NCBI GenBank assembly: GCA_937868765.1
Contig: CALMNL010000003.1
Location: 709,555-773,554, forward strand
DNA length: 64,000 nucleotides
Direction: 5' to 3'
DNA from: an uncultured Desulfatitalea sp.
GTDB taxonomy: Bacteria > Desulfobacterota > Desulfobacteria > Desulfobacterales > Desulfosarcinaceae
The notes beneath the pieces were generated by a model that saw nothing but the letters and a program-made list of their open reading frames with translations, ran no database searches and was not told the origin of the DNA. Numbering within the stretch: position 1 is the first letter of the stretch; every line of letters starts with the position of its first letter. Shown here in pieces: positions 54,673 to 62,690 of the stretch. The translations under genes were made by a program, and so were the position numbers.

Positions 54673-55559
54673 TCCCTCAATTGGCGCCCGGTAAGGTTTA
54701 AAAAAACCGTTTCCAGGGTGGGTGTCTCCAGGCGCATGCGCCCCAGGTCGATTCCAGCCGCCACCAGGGCGTGCATCGCCTGATTCATGTCATTGGCCCG
54801 GATGATGGTGCGCCCATCCACCACCTTGGCCTCAGCAGCGATCTGGGGCGAAAGCTGATGCAGACACCCCGCTGGCAGCACAATCCGGATACCCTTGGTA
54901 TGGCGGGCGATCAATTCCCCTGGTGTACCGTGAGCAATAATGCATCCATGATCCATGATGGCCACCAGGTCACAAAGCTGTTGGGCCTCTTCCATGGAGT
55001 GGGTTGTCAGAATGATGGTCTTTCCCTCTCGCTTGACGTTCTGGACGATATCCCATAAGTTCCGACGCGCCTGCGGGTCCAGGCCGGTACTCGGTTCATC
55101 GAGAAACAGCAGTTCCGGCTGGTTGATGAGCGCCAGGGCCAACAGAAGGCGTTGACGTTGCCCGCCTGAGATTTTATCGTTCATCTGTTTGCGGATTTCG
55201 TCCAGATGACACAGGCGGATCAACGCCTCGACCGACAGCGTCTGAGGATAGAGAGATTGAAAAGTGCGCAGGGTCTCTTCGACGCTCATGAAACCGAGCA
55301 AGGCCGTCTGCTGGAACATGATACCGATTTTTTCCCGAAAAGAGGTACTGCGGGGTCGCCCCAGGTAGAGCACCTGGCCTGAAGAGGGCGGAATGATGCC
55401 TTCGATAATTTCCACGAGGGTGGTCTTGCCCGCGCCATTGGGACCCAACAACCCCAGACAGATCCCCTGGGGGACCTCCAGCGTCAGATCCTTTACGGCG
55501 GTAACGGCGCCATAGTGCTTGGTAACAGCGATCGTTTCAAGAATTACCCGTTCCTGCAT
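54669..55559 (-). CDS. ABC transporter ATP-binding protein
   Basis: A 296-residue ATPase of the DrrA/CcmA-like ABC-2 group. Walker A is GLLGPNGAGKTTLVEII, the signature is KISGGQRQRLLLALAL, Walker B is LLFLDEPSTGLD, and the switch His is in LTTHSMEEAQQLCD. A C-terminal extension of about 80 residues follows the core as usual for this group. It pairs with the downstream permease through a 4-bp overlap. It is divergent from the AcuI/YhdH-like gene. Confidence 0.95.
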   Translation of the reverse strand: MQERVILETIAVTKHYGAVTAVKDLTLEVPQGICLGLLGPNGAGKTTLVEIIEGIIPPSSGQVLYLGRPRSTSFREKIGIMFQQTALLGFMSVEETLRTFQSLYPQTLSVEALIRLCHLDEIRKQMNDKISGGQRQRLLLALALINQPELLFLDEPSTGLDPQARRNLWDIVQNVKREGKTIILTTHSMEEAQQLCDLVAIMDHGCIIAHGTPGELIARHTKGIRIVLPAGCLHQLSPQIAAEAKVVDGRTIIRANDMNQAMHALVAAGIDLGRMRLETPTLETVFLNLTGRQLRD

Positions 55560-55626
55560 AGAAAATTCATTCTATTGAATTCGGAGATAAAGAAACCGTC
55601 CACCACCACAAAAGAGGGAGGCCACC

Positions 55627-56631
55627 ATGACCCCAGCTTCGTTTCGTGCCATGGTAGTAGAGGAGACACCGGATCGGCACTTCGTGCGACGCATCACCCA
55701 ACGAGCGGTAACTGACTTACCCAAAGGGGATGTTTTAATCAAGGTGCATTATTCATCGTTGAACTATAAGGATGCCCTTTCCGCCAGCGGCAACAAGGGT
55801 GTCACCCGTCGCTATCCCCATACGCCCGGCGTGGATGCGGCCGGCGTGGTAGCGGAAAGCGAAAGCGGCGCCTTTAAGGTTGGCGACTCGGTACTGGTGA
55901 CCGGCCACGATATGGGCATGAACACCTCCGGCGGCTTCGGCCAATTTATTCGCGTGCCGTCCCAGTGGGTGGTGCCGCTGCCCGGCACGCTGACCCTGCG
56001 GGAGAGCATGATGCTGGGTACGGCAGGCTTTACGGCAGCTTTGAGCCTGATGCGCCTGGAGGAGGCTGGCGTGACCCCCGCCAGCGGCGCCATCCTGGTC
56101 ACCGGTGCTACTGGCGGCGTGGGCAGCCTGGCGGTGGCCATCCTGGCCCGCGCCGGCTATTCGGTCACGGCCGCTTCTGGGAAGCCCAAGGCCAAGGAGT
56201 TTTTATCGGAACTGGGTGCCAATGAATTTTTGGATCGCCAGACGATCCTGGGCGCACCGGACAAGGCGCTGTTGACCGGACGCTTTGCCGGCGCCATCGA
56301 TACGGTGGGCGGCGACATCCTATCGTACGCCCTGCGTTCGACCCACTACGGCGGGGTCGTCACCTGTTGCGGCAATGCCGCTTCGCCTGACCTGCGGTTG
56401 ACGGTCTATCCTTTTATTTTGCGTGGGGTTCGACTGATCGGCATCGATTCGGCTGAATGCCCCATGGCGGTGCATCACGCGATCTGGGAACGCCTGGCCG
56501 GTCCTTGGAAGTTGCCCGGGCTCGAAAAGATGACCACCGAAATCCGTCTGGTAGATCTGGAGGATCGCATTACGGCCATGTTGGCCGGCGGCGTGACCGG
56601 ACGATATCTGTTAAACCTAAAAGAATCTTAA
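55627..56631 (+). CDS. AcuI/YhdH-type acryloyl-CoA reductase
   Basis: A 334-residue zinc-free medium-chain reductase of the YhdH/AcuI family. YSSLNYKDALSASGNKGVTR, PHTPGVDAAGVV, and the NADPH loop LVTGATGGVGSLAVAILA near 156 are characteristic, as is FILRGVRLIGIDS near 262. Members reduce acryloyl-CoA to propionyl-CoA, protecting against this reactive intermediate. AGGGAGG lies before ATG 55627. It stands alone, with patB 40 bp downstream, and no DMSP or propionate genes are visible. Confidence 0.92.
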   Translation: MTPASFRAMVVEETPDRHFVRRITQRAVTDLPKGDVLIKVHYSSLNYKDALSASGNKGVTRRYPHTPGVDAAGVVAESESGAFKVGDSVLVTGHDMGMNTSGGFGQFIRVPSQWVVPLPGTLTLRESMMLGTAGFTAALSLMRLEEAGVTPASGAILVTGATGGVGSLAVAILARAGYSVTAASGKPKAKEFLSELGANEFLDRQTILGAPDKALLTGRFAGAIDTVGGDILSYALRSTHYGGVVTCCGNAASPDLRLTVYPFILRGVRLIGIDSAECPMAVHHAIWERLAGPWKLPGLEKMTTEIRLVDLEDRITAMLAGGVTGRYLLNLKES

Positions 56632-56671
56632 TATCTGTATATTAATAACTATTATATAAAGTTATGGTTAA

Positions 56672-57862
56672 ATGAATACACCCTTTGATTTTGATACCAT
56701 AATCGATCGCAAGGTGTCCGACAGTCACAAATGGCGAAAATATGAAGGCAAGGATGTCATACCCATGTGGGTGGCGGATATGGATTTTGTTTCGCCGCCG
56801 GCAGCGATCGACGCTCTGCGCCAAAGGGTGGTGCATGGCATCTTCGGATATGCCGAGCCTGCTCCACAACTCAAGGAACGGGTGGCCGAGCACCTGCAGC
56901 AACGCCACCACTGGGTGATCTCCCCGGAGTGGATCGTGTGGTTGCCAGGACTGGTCACCGGATTGAATGTCGCTTGCCGCAGCGTAGGGCGTCCCGGAGC
57001 GGGAATCCTGACCACACCGCCGATCTATCCTCCATTTTTGACGGCACCGCGTCTGGCCGGCAAACGCCTGCAAACCTGCCCTCTATCCTACTGCGGCACA
57101 CGCTGGGAATTGGACCTGGACGGCCTCAAGCGGGCTGCGGTCGATGGTAACGCGCTCTTCTTGTTGTGCAACCCCCACAATCCCACCGGGCGGGTCTTTA
57201 CCCGGAAGGAATTGGAAACCCTGGCCGACATCTGCCTGCAGAGCAACCTGGTCATATGCTCCGACGAAATCCACTGCGATCTTATCCTCGAGCCCGGTTG
57301 CAGGCATGTGCCCATGGCAGCGCTTTCCCCTGAAGTGGCCCGGCAAACGATCACGCTCATGGCGCCCAGCAAAACTTTCAATCTGCCGGGATTGGGCTGC
57401 GCCTATGCCGTCATACCGGACCCCAGGCTGCGGCGACGGTTCAAACGCGCCATGGCCGGCATCGTACCCCATGTTAACCTTTTCGGATATGTGGCTGCCC
57501 AAGCCGCCTACGAACACGCCATCCCCTGGCTGGAGGCCTTGCTGAACTACCTTCGCGACAACCGCCAATTGGTTTATCAGGCAGTCCAGCAGATGAAAGG
57601 ACTTTCCATGGCGCCGGTGGAGGCTACTTACTTGGCCTGGATCGATGCCCGTCAAAGCCGGTTTGAAGATCCTGCCGATTTTTTCGAACGCAACGGAGTC
57701 GGCCTTTCCGACGGTGTTCATTTCGGGGCGCCGGGCTTCCTGCGTCTTAATTTCGGGTGCCCCCGGTCGCTGTTGACCAAGGCCCTGGCGCGTATGGCTC
57801 AGGCAGTTCAGACGTGGGCTATGGATAAAGACGACTTGCGCGATCAGCCGAAACCCTGTTGA
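56672..57862 (+). CDS. patB: PatB/MalY-type cystathionine beta-lyase
   Basis: A 396-residue PLP enzyme of fold type I. VIPMWVADMDFVSPP at the N-terminus is the PatB/MalY signature, LCNPHNPTGRVFTRKEL is the substrate loop, CSDEIHCDLIL holds the cofactor Asp, and the Schiff-base Lys is in MAPSKTFNLPGLGCAY. FGAPGFLRLNFGCPRSLL is the carboxylate-binding Arg region. It cleaves cystathionine or cysteine C-S bonds. ATG 56672 has no strong ribosome site and follows an AT-rich promoter-like stretch. Confidence 0.93.
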   Translation: MNTPFDFDTIIDRKVSDSHKWRKYEGKDVIPMWVADMDFVSPPAAIDALRQRVVHGIFGYAEPAPQLKERVAEHLQQRHHWVISPEWIVWLPGLVTGLNVACRSVGRPGAGILTTPPIYPPFLTAPRLAGKRLQTCPLSYCGTRWELDLDGLKRAAVDGNALFLLCNPHNPTGRVFTRKELETLADICLQSNLVICSDEIHCDLILEPGCRHVPMAALSPEVARQTITLMAPSKTFNLPGLGCAYAVIPDPRLRRRFKRAMAGIVPHVNLFGYVAAQAAYEHAIPWLEALLNYLRDNRQLVYQAVQQMKGLSMAPVEATYLAWIDARQSRFEDPADFFERNGVGLSDGVHFGAPGFLRLNFGCPRSLLTKALARMAQAVQTWAMDKDDLRDQPKPC

Positions 57863-57947
57863 CAAGCCCATAAAAATATTTGAAGAAATAGACTCCACGG
57901 AATAATGCTACGGTTGCAGTGTGCATACTTGATGAAAGGAATGGGCC

Positions 57948-58343
57948 ATGTACTTTATTGGTAACTTTCAATATCTCTCCGACCAGCAGAAACAGAACGA
58001 GGCCGAAAGACGCCATGGCCTTTTCTCCATGGTCGTCCAGGCGGACACGGCCAATGCGGCTTTGGAAAAATTTCGCGAGCGGCTGGTTGGCTTTCGTCAA
58101 TCTTCGAGCCTTTTCGACGGCCACTGCGCCATATACATAAGTCAACTGCTCGAATTCAACCAACTGCCTACAGATGAGGCAGTGCTGCTGAACTTCAGGT
58201 CCTACGTGGGCGACCCTGTGTTGCCTTTCATTGCCTGTGTGGTGCCGACCGAACAGAGCAATGCCTGCACCATTCACGAATGGAAGCAAAACCATCCCAC
58301 CACAGAGGGGCGGGGAGACAAACTCTTTCTCGAATTCGATTGA
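57948..58343 (+). CDS. Hypothetical protein, 131 residues
   Basis: I cannot name this family. The 131-residue product has MYFIGNFQYLSDQQKQ at the start, FSMVVQADTANAALEKFRER as a strand-helix unit, then CAIYISQLLEFNQLP, and a charged C-terminus. The layout suggests a small alpha/beta fold resembling a ferredoxin-like domain. AAGGA precedes the ATG by 7 nt. It ends 15 bp before the PflX-like radical SAM gene and is probably co-transcribed with it. Confidence 0.7.
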   Translation: MYFIGNFQYLSDQQKQNEAERRHGLFSMVVQADTANAALEKFRERLVGFRQSSSLFDGHCAIYISQLLEFNQLPTDEAVLLNFRSYVGDPVLPFIACVVPTEQSNACTIHEWKQNHPTTEGRGDKLFLEFD

Positions 58344-58358
58344 AACGAGCCTTCAGCC

Positions 58359-59294
58359 ATGACGGGCCGTTTTCCCTCATACCGTGACGCCTCGGAGCGA
58401 TCCACATTGCAGGCCAAGGCGACCCAAGCCAAGGCCGCCCTGGCGTGCTGCACCCTGTGCCCGCGCCGCTGCCGGGTGAACCGCGCCGAAGGAGAAACAG
58501 GCTACTGCAGAACTGGCGCGCGGGCCATGGTGGCCAGTTACAACGCCCACTTCGGCGAGGAGGCCCCGCTGGTGGGAAGTCATGGCTCCGGAACCATTTT
58601 CTTCACCCATTGCAATCTGTTGTGCAATTTTTGCCAGAACTATGAGATCAGCCATGGCGGCGAAGGCTGGGAAGTGACCGAGCGCCAATTGGCCGACATC
58701 ATGCTGGCGCTGCAATCCGCCGGATGCCACAACATCAACTTCGTAACGCCCACCCACGTGATCCCTCAGATCTTGGGTGCCCTGGTCTTGGCAGCGGAGG
58801 ATGGACTCAAAATCCCCCTGGTCTACAACAGCGGCGGTTACGATCAGGCCGCCTCGCTGCGCCTGCTGGAAGGCATCGTCGATATCTACATGCCCGATTT
58901 CAAGTTCTGGGACAGCGCCGTCGCCGCCCAGACCTGCGATGCACCCGATTACCCGGAAATTGCCCGGGAGGCCTTGCTGGAAATGCATCGACAGGTGGGC
59001 GATCTGATTATAGACGAAAACGGTCTGGCCCGGCGCGGTCTGCTGGTGCGTCACCTGGTGCTGCCCCAAAACCTGGCCGGGACCCGAATGATCATGCGCT
59101 TCATCGCCACGCAAATTTCCAGGAATACCTACGTCAACGTCATGCCCCAATACCGGCCCTGCGGGCGAGCGCACGAAATTCCAGCGCTTTCCGTTCCCCC
59201 TACGGCCAGAGAGTTCGAACAGGCGCTGCGGGAAACCGAAGAAGAAGGCATTACCCGCCTGGATCAGCGGCGGCGGGTGTTTGTTATCTGGTAA
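58359..59294 (+). CDS. PflX-like radical SAM activating-enzyme homologue
   Basis: A 311-residue radical SAM protein. The cluster motif is Cys85, Cys89 and Cys92 ([16 protein letters not shown]3CX2C). An N-terminal Cys-rich segment (Cys30, Cys31, Cys34, Cys38, Cys50; [20 protein letters not shown]) resembles an extra iron-sulfur or zinc site. [24 protein letters not shown] and [11 protein letters not shown] are typical of the PflX/YjjW-like group related to pyruvate formate-lyase activase. No glycyl-radical partner lies adjacent. It follows the hypothetical gene by 15 bp. Confidence 0.9.
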   Translation: MTGRFPSYRDASERSTLQAKATQAKAALACCTLCPRRCRVNRAEGETGYCRTGARAMVASYNAHFGEEAPLVGSHGSGTIFFTHCNLLCNFCQNYEISHGGEGWEVTERQLADIMLALQSAGCHNINFVTPTHVIPQILGALVLAAEDGLKIPLVYNSGGYDQAASLRLLEGIVDIYMPDFKFWDSAVAAQTCDAPDYPEIAREALLEMHRQVGDLIIDENGLARRGLLVRHLVLPQNLAGTRMIMRFIATQISRNTYVNVMPQYRPCGRAHEIPALSVPPTAREFEQALRETEEEGITRLDQRRRVFVIW

Positions 59295-59362
59295 CCGCCA
59301 ACCGAGGACCGGCTATCGGCTCGGCGTGGTTTAAAAAGCATATCTCCAAAGGAGCAGTGATC

Positions 59363-59968
59363 ATGAAATACCTTCGTCCCCTGGTTTTGGTATTGACGAT
59401 GGCCTTGGCAACCGCTTGCACAACTTCTCGAAAAGAACCCGAACGGGTTCGTTTGGAAACCTCCAAAGGTGCCATCGTGGTGGAACTCGACGCACAGGCT
59501 GCCCCAAAAACCACGGCCAATTTCCTCGCATATGTCGATAGCGGTTTTTACGACAACACCATCTTTCATCGGGTCATCCCCGGCTTTATGATCCAGGGCG
59601 GCGGATTTACAGCCGATATGCGCATGAAACCCACCAAGGCCCCCGTCGAAAACGAAGCGACCAACGGGCTGAAGAACACGATCGGCACCATCGCCATGGC
59701 ACGTACCAATGATCCGCATTCGGCCACAGCCCAATTCTTCATCAACGTGGCCGACAACGCTTTTCTGAATCATAAAGCCAAAGTGCCCCAGGGCTGGGGC
59801 TATTGCGTTTTCGGCAAGGTGATCGAGGGCATGGATGTGGTCCGCGCCATCGAAGCAGTTCCCACCACCACCCAGGGCATCCATCAAAATGTGCCCATCG
59901 AACCTGTCATCATTATAAACGCCAAACGGTGGCCGTCCCCTGCCCCCCAGTCGACCACACCAAAATGA
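59363..59968 (+). CDS. Cyclophilin-type peptidyl-prolyl isomerase, probable lipoprotein
   Basis: A 201-residue protein from ATG 59363, fixed by AAAGGAG upstream. The signal region [13 protein letters not shown] ends in a Cys, a lipobox-like site near 19, so it is probably a lipoprotein. The cyclophilin domain spans about 30-190: [39 protein letters not shown] and [16 protein letters not shown]. The catalytic Arg is in FHRVIPG, and the [11 protein letters not shown] element is normal. It assists folding of envelope proteins. It follows the PflX-like gene by 68 bp. Confidence 0.93.
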   Translation: MKYLRPLVLVLTMALATACTTSRKEPERVRLETSKGAIVVELDAQAAPKTTANFLAYVDSGFYDNTIFHRVIPGFMIQGGGFTADMRMKPTKAPVENEATNGLKNTIGTIAMARTNDPHSATAQFFINVADNAFLNHKAKVPQGWGYCVFGKVIEGMDVVRAIEAVPTTTQGIHQNVPIEPVIIINAKRWPSPAPQSTTPK

Positions 59969-60000
59969 TCGAGATAATCGACCCATGGAATGAGGGGCAT

Positions 60001-61413
60001 TCAAGATCGATAATTGGATTCGCCTTCAAGCCGCAATCGATCATAGACCCGCTGCCGCGCCCGGGAAGCCGCCTTCAGGGGCGGCACGTTGACATCCACA
60101 TAGTCGTAGACCTTGGCCCGATCGATGCCTTCGGCAGGTCTCAAAACCCTGCCGAGATATTGGAGAATGCGGCCGCTGAATCGCACCGGGGTGGCTAAAA
60201 AAAGAGTGGAAAGCTGAGGACAATCGAACCCCTCGCCGATGAGCTGGCCGGTGGCGATCAACACCCGTATCTCTCCCGAATTGAGCCGCTGGACGATTTG
60301 CCTGCGCTGATCCAGGGGTAAATCACCGGTGAGCACCTCGGCCGCCATGTGATGTTTGTGTTTCAGCAGGGCCTGGAGTACCTGGCAATGCAGTTTGCGG
60401 TCCGAGAGCACCAGACAGACACCGGGCCGCGTCGAACCGGCGACCTCCTGATACACATCGGCCGCAATCAAGCGATTGCGGGCGTCGTTGTGGGTCAGTT
60501 CCGAGAGCATGGTGCTGTATTCATTGACCGGATCGGCATAAGCGACAAATTCGGTCGGTCGGAAGACCACATCGATATCCAGAATCTGACCGCTGGCGAC
60601 CAGTTCGCCGGCAGCCACCTCGTGATGTAAGTCCCCCAGATGCCAGAAGATCAACTTAGAGAGGCGGTCCCGCCGGTAGGGGGTGGCCGACAGTCCCAGC
60701 ATGTAGCGGCTGTCGAACGCTGTAACCGCTTCGGTGAAGGTTCGGCTCGGAGCACGGTGGCACTCGTCCACCACCAGGTGTCCGAAGCGTGGGGCCACCT
60801 CATCGGCGCAGCGATACAACGATTGGACAAGGGCTACGGTTATCTGGTTGCCGATCTTCCTGCGGCCGCCGCCGATCAGTCCCACCTCTTCCTTGGGAAT
60901 GGCGAGGAAGGTCTCGATGCGCGCCATCCACTGCAGCGCCAGCTCCTTGTTGTGGACGACCACCAGGGTCGGCTGGCGGCGCCGCGCGATGATATGCAAT
61001 GCCATGACGGTTTTGCCGCTGCCGGTGGGGGCACTCAAGGTGCCGAAATCGCGGGCCAGCATGGCAGCCGTGGCTGCCAGCTGGAAAGGACGCAGTTGTC
61101 CGGAGAACGTAAAATCCACTTCGGCAACTTTGCGGCGCTGATCGTCGATAACGATTTCCTCTTGATGTTTTCGGGCCAGAAGCACGATGCTGCGCATCAG
61201 GCCGCGGGGAACCGTCAACCCATCCCGACCCTGGCGCCGGTAGAATTTCAGGGTCTTGGGCACGCCTCGATTCCAACGGCCCATGCGTTCATTTTCGATC
61301 CACTTGGGATTGGCGAATTGCAGCCGCCCAATGAGCTCCAAAAGGATGGCTTCGGGTACCTGGGACAATCGCAAATGCTGGGAGATACGAATCTTCAATG
61401 GTTCTCTGCCCAA
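60001..61413 (-). CDS. XPB/Rad25-like superfamily II helicase
   Basis: A 470-residue DNA helicase/ATPase. An N-terminal region of about 100 residues precedes the motor. Motif I is LSAPTGSGKTVMALHI, motif II is LVVDECHRAPSRTF (DECH), motif III is GLSATPYRRDRL, and motif VI is RFSGRILQYLGRVLRPAEG. The layout with GQLRPFQLAATAAML as the Q-type motif resembles bacterial XPB and ResIII-type helicases. There is no nuclease domain and no restriction or phage genes next to it. The annotated start is TTG 61413 with no good ribosome site, so the true N-terminus may be internal. It may act in repair. Confidence 0.87.
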   Translation of the reverse strand: MGREPLKIRISQHLRLSQVPEAILLELIGRLQFANPKWIENERMGRWNRGVPKTLKFYRRQGRDGLTVPRGLMRSIVLLARKHQEEIVIDDQRRKVAEVDFTFSGQLRPFQLAATAAMLARDFGTLSAPTGSGKTVMALHIIARRRQPTLVVVHNKELALQWMARIETFLAIPKEEVGLIGGGRRKIGNQITVALVQSLYRCADEVAPRFGHLVVDECHRAPSRTFTEAVTAFDSRYMLGLSATPYRRDRLSKLIFWHLGDLHHEVAAGELVASGQILDIDVVFRPTEFVAYADPVNEYSTMLSELTHNDARNRLIAADVYQEVAGSTRPGVCLVLSDRKLHCQVLQALLKHKHHMAAEVLTGDLPLDQRRQIVQRLNSGEIRVLIATGQLIGEGFDCPQLSTLFLATPVRFSGRILQYLGRVLRPAEGIDRAKVYDYVDVNVPPLKAASRARQRVYDRLRLEGESNYRS

Positions 61414-61794
61414 AGGGAGTTCGGCGCTTCATCGCCCATGCCATAACATAAATTCCGAAAAGTAGAAAATCCGAGCCTCTGGAAGTCTGGCCATGGCTTT
61501 TATTCCTTGATCCCCACGGGATGAGACCCAGTCCGGTGGACGGCTCGCCGATCGATGGCAAAGCGGGGCTGCAACCCCTTGGAGACGACCTGCCAAACAG
61601 AAAGGGGCGATAAAGGCCATCGCCCCAATGTTTCTGCACTATTTTTTCGGGATTTCAGGTGCGGTCGACCCTCGAACCAATGCCAAAAGTCTTGCTAAAA
61701 TCCCTGCCGACCGCTATGAGTGTTTAAGAAGTTCAGCTGAATACCGCCGTCCGTGTGGCCGAAGTTGGGTTGTGAAGAGACAGGAGGAGAAATC
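61414..61794. other. Intergenic region with hairpin
   Basis: About 380 bp between the helicase gene and the zinc-ribbon gene. GGGGCGAT (61604-61611) pairs with ATCGCCCC (61619-61626) around a 7-nt loop. The GC-rich stretch at 61500-61590 also has several short self-complementary runs (GCGGGGC/ACCCC). I do not match it to a known riboswitch. Confidence 0.45.
61692..61720 (+). promoter_or_regulatory. Candidate promoter of the zinc-ribbon gene
   Basis: TTGCTA (61692-61697) and TATGAG (61715-61720) are 17 nt apart, each four of six matches to consensus, about 75 bp before the TTG start at 61795. Confidence 0.35.
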
Positions 61795-62034
61795 TTGAGT
61801 ACAGCACTGCCACCAAAAGAAGTCATATGCCAATGCGGCCACAATTTTACCAGCGAACAGCACTCCAACTGGTGTTCCAAATGCGGCCGTCAAGTCTTCT
61901 ACGACCCCAAAGATCAGCGCAAAGGCAGACTAAACAGCATCTATTTCACAGGCGTAATTGTTGTGGTAGTCCTTTTCCTGACCTATTTCTTCATCGAAAT
62001 GATCCTCACCCCTGTCTTGACCAATCTTCGGTAA
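61795..62034 (+). CDS. Small zinc-ribbon membrane protein
   Basis: A 79-residue protein. TTG 61795 is chosen because AGGAGG lies 7 nt upstream; the frame is open to GTG 61753 but without a ribosome site. Cys12 and Cys14 (ICQCGHNF) and Cys27 and Cys30 (WCSKCGRQVF) form a zinc-ribbon-like pair. A single membrane helix follows at about 50-73 (YFTGVIVVVVLFLTYFFIEM). The ribbon would be cytoplasmic, and the protein is likely tail-anchored. Function is unknown. It converges on the FN3-like gene, 24 bp between stops. Confidence 0.72.
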   Translation: MSTALPPKEVICQCGHNFTSEQHSNWCSKCGRQVFYDPKDQRKGRLNSIYFTGVIVVVVLFLTYFFIEMILTPVLTNLR

Positions 62035-62058
62035 GCGCTTACAGGTGCGCCATCTTTA

Positions 62059-62475
62059 TTAGTCCATATCCTGGAAGAAAGTCGAGGCCAGGGTATACGA
62101 ACGTATCACGGCGCTGGGTCCTTCATCGGTATCGTTCAACGCCCTCACGGTCCAGAAATAGGGGGCGTTTTTCGTCAGTTTCTTCATAGGGATCTGGTAG
62201 GTTGGCGCCGTAACCGTCTGGTCCACCAAGCATTCCGTGCAGGCTGCCTTGGGCGCCAGTGCATTCAGGCCTTCCGAAGACAGGGAGACCATGACCCGGT
62301 AACCCTTGGCCCCGGCGACTTCCTTCCATTTTAAAACCGTGGTAGCAACCTGGTTTTTGGCCTTGTCCTTAGGCGCCTCCAAATCCGGGGCTGTCAATGA
62401 CTCGGCCGACACCTGTGTCTGGAAACCTGCCAGTACGATTGCGATAACCAACAACGAGCCGAATAGTCCTCTCAT
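62059..62475 (-). CDS. Exported fibronectin-III-like domain protein
   Basis: A 138-residue protein from ATG 62475, with GGGAGG about 10 nt upstream. The signal peptide is over 1-24 (LFGSLLVIAIVLAGF, cleavage near VSA). The mature part resembles a fibronectin type III domain: LTAPDLEAPKDKA, TTVLKWKEVAGAKGYRVMVS, YQIPMKKLTKNAPYFWTVRA and GPSAVIRSYTL, the usual strand order with the Tyr/Trp core. Two Cys (ACTECLV) may form a disulfide. It is probably periplasmic or surface bound. It is transcribed downstream of the symporter and its small partner. Confidence 0.8.
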   Translation of the reverse strand: MRGLFGSLLVIAIVLAGFQTQVSAESLTAPDLEAPKDKAKNQVATTVLKWKEVAGAKGYRVMVSLSSEGLNALAPKAACTECLVDQTVTAPTYQIPMKKLTKNAPYFWTVRALNDTDEGPSAVIRSYTLASTFFQDMD

Positions 62476-62565
62476 GCTGACTGTTCCTCCCGATCGCCAA
62501 GAAAGGCGGCCGGAGGCCGGAAAATTTTTCCTAACCTCCGGCCGCATGTTAAATATGCGCGTGAG

Positions 62566-62652
62566 TTAGCCCCACATCCCAAGGCCGAAACTTGATACGA
62601 ACAGGATGATGAAAACGATGACGGTAATCAGCCATTTGTCTTCCAGTTTCAT
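62566..62652 (-). CDS. 28-residue membrane protein, probable symporter accessory
   Basis: A very short gene: ATG 62652, AAAGGAG 7 nt upstream, TAA at 62566. The product is a short polar start (MKLEDKW) followed by one membrane helix (LITVIVFIILFVSSFGLGMW) and ends with Gly. It starts 38 bp after the stop of the sodium:solute symporter on the same strand. Tiny single-helix proteins are found next to symporters of this family in other bacteria and are annotated as small accessory proteins. The good ribosome site and position support it as real. Confidence 0.75.
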   Translation of the reverse strand: MKLEDKWLITVIVFIILFVSSFGLGMWG

Positions 62653-62690
62653 CGTAAGACTCCTTTCATTTTCGGAAATTTGAGATTGCC

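Noticed and set aside
58724..59362. N-terminal extension of the cyclophilin in an open frame starting at 58724
   Set aside because: The extension is out of frame with the PflX-like gene it overlaps, and the ATG at 59363 has AAAGGAG and a lipoprotein signal.
61500..61630. Cyclic-di-GMP (GEMM) riboswitch
   Set aside because: A GCAAAGC run is present, but the order and the conserved flanking words of GEMM are not.
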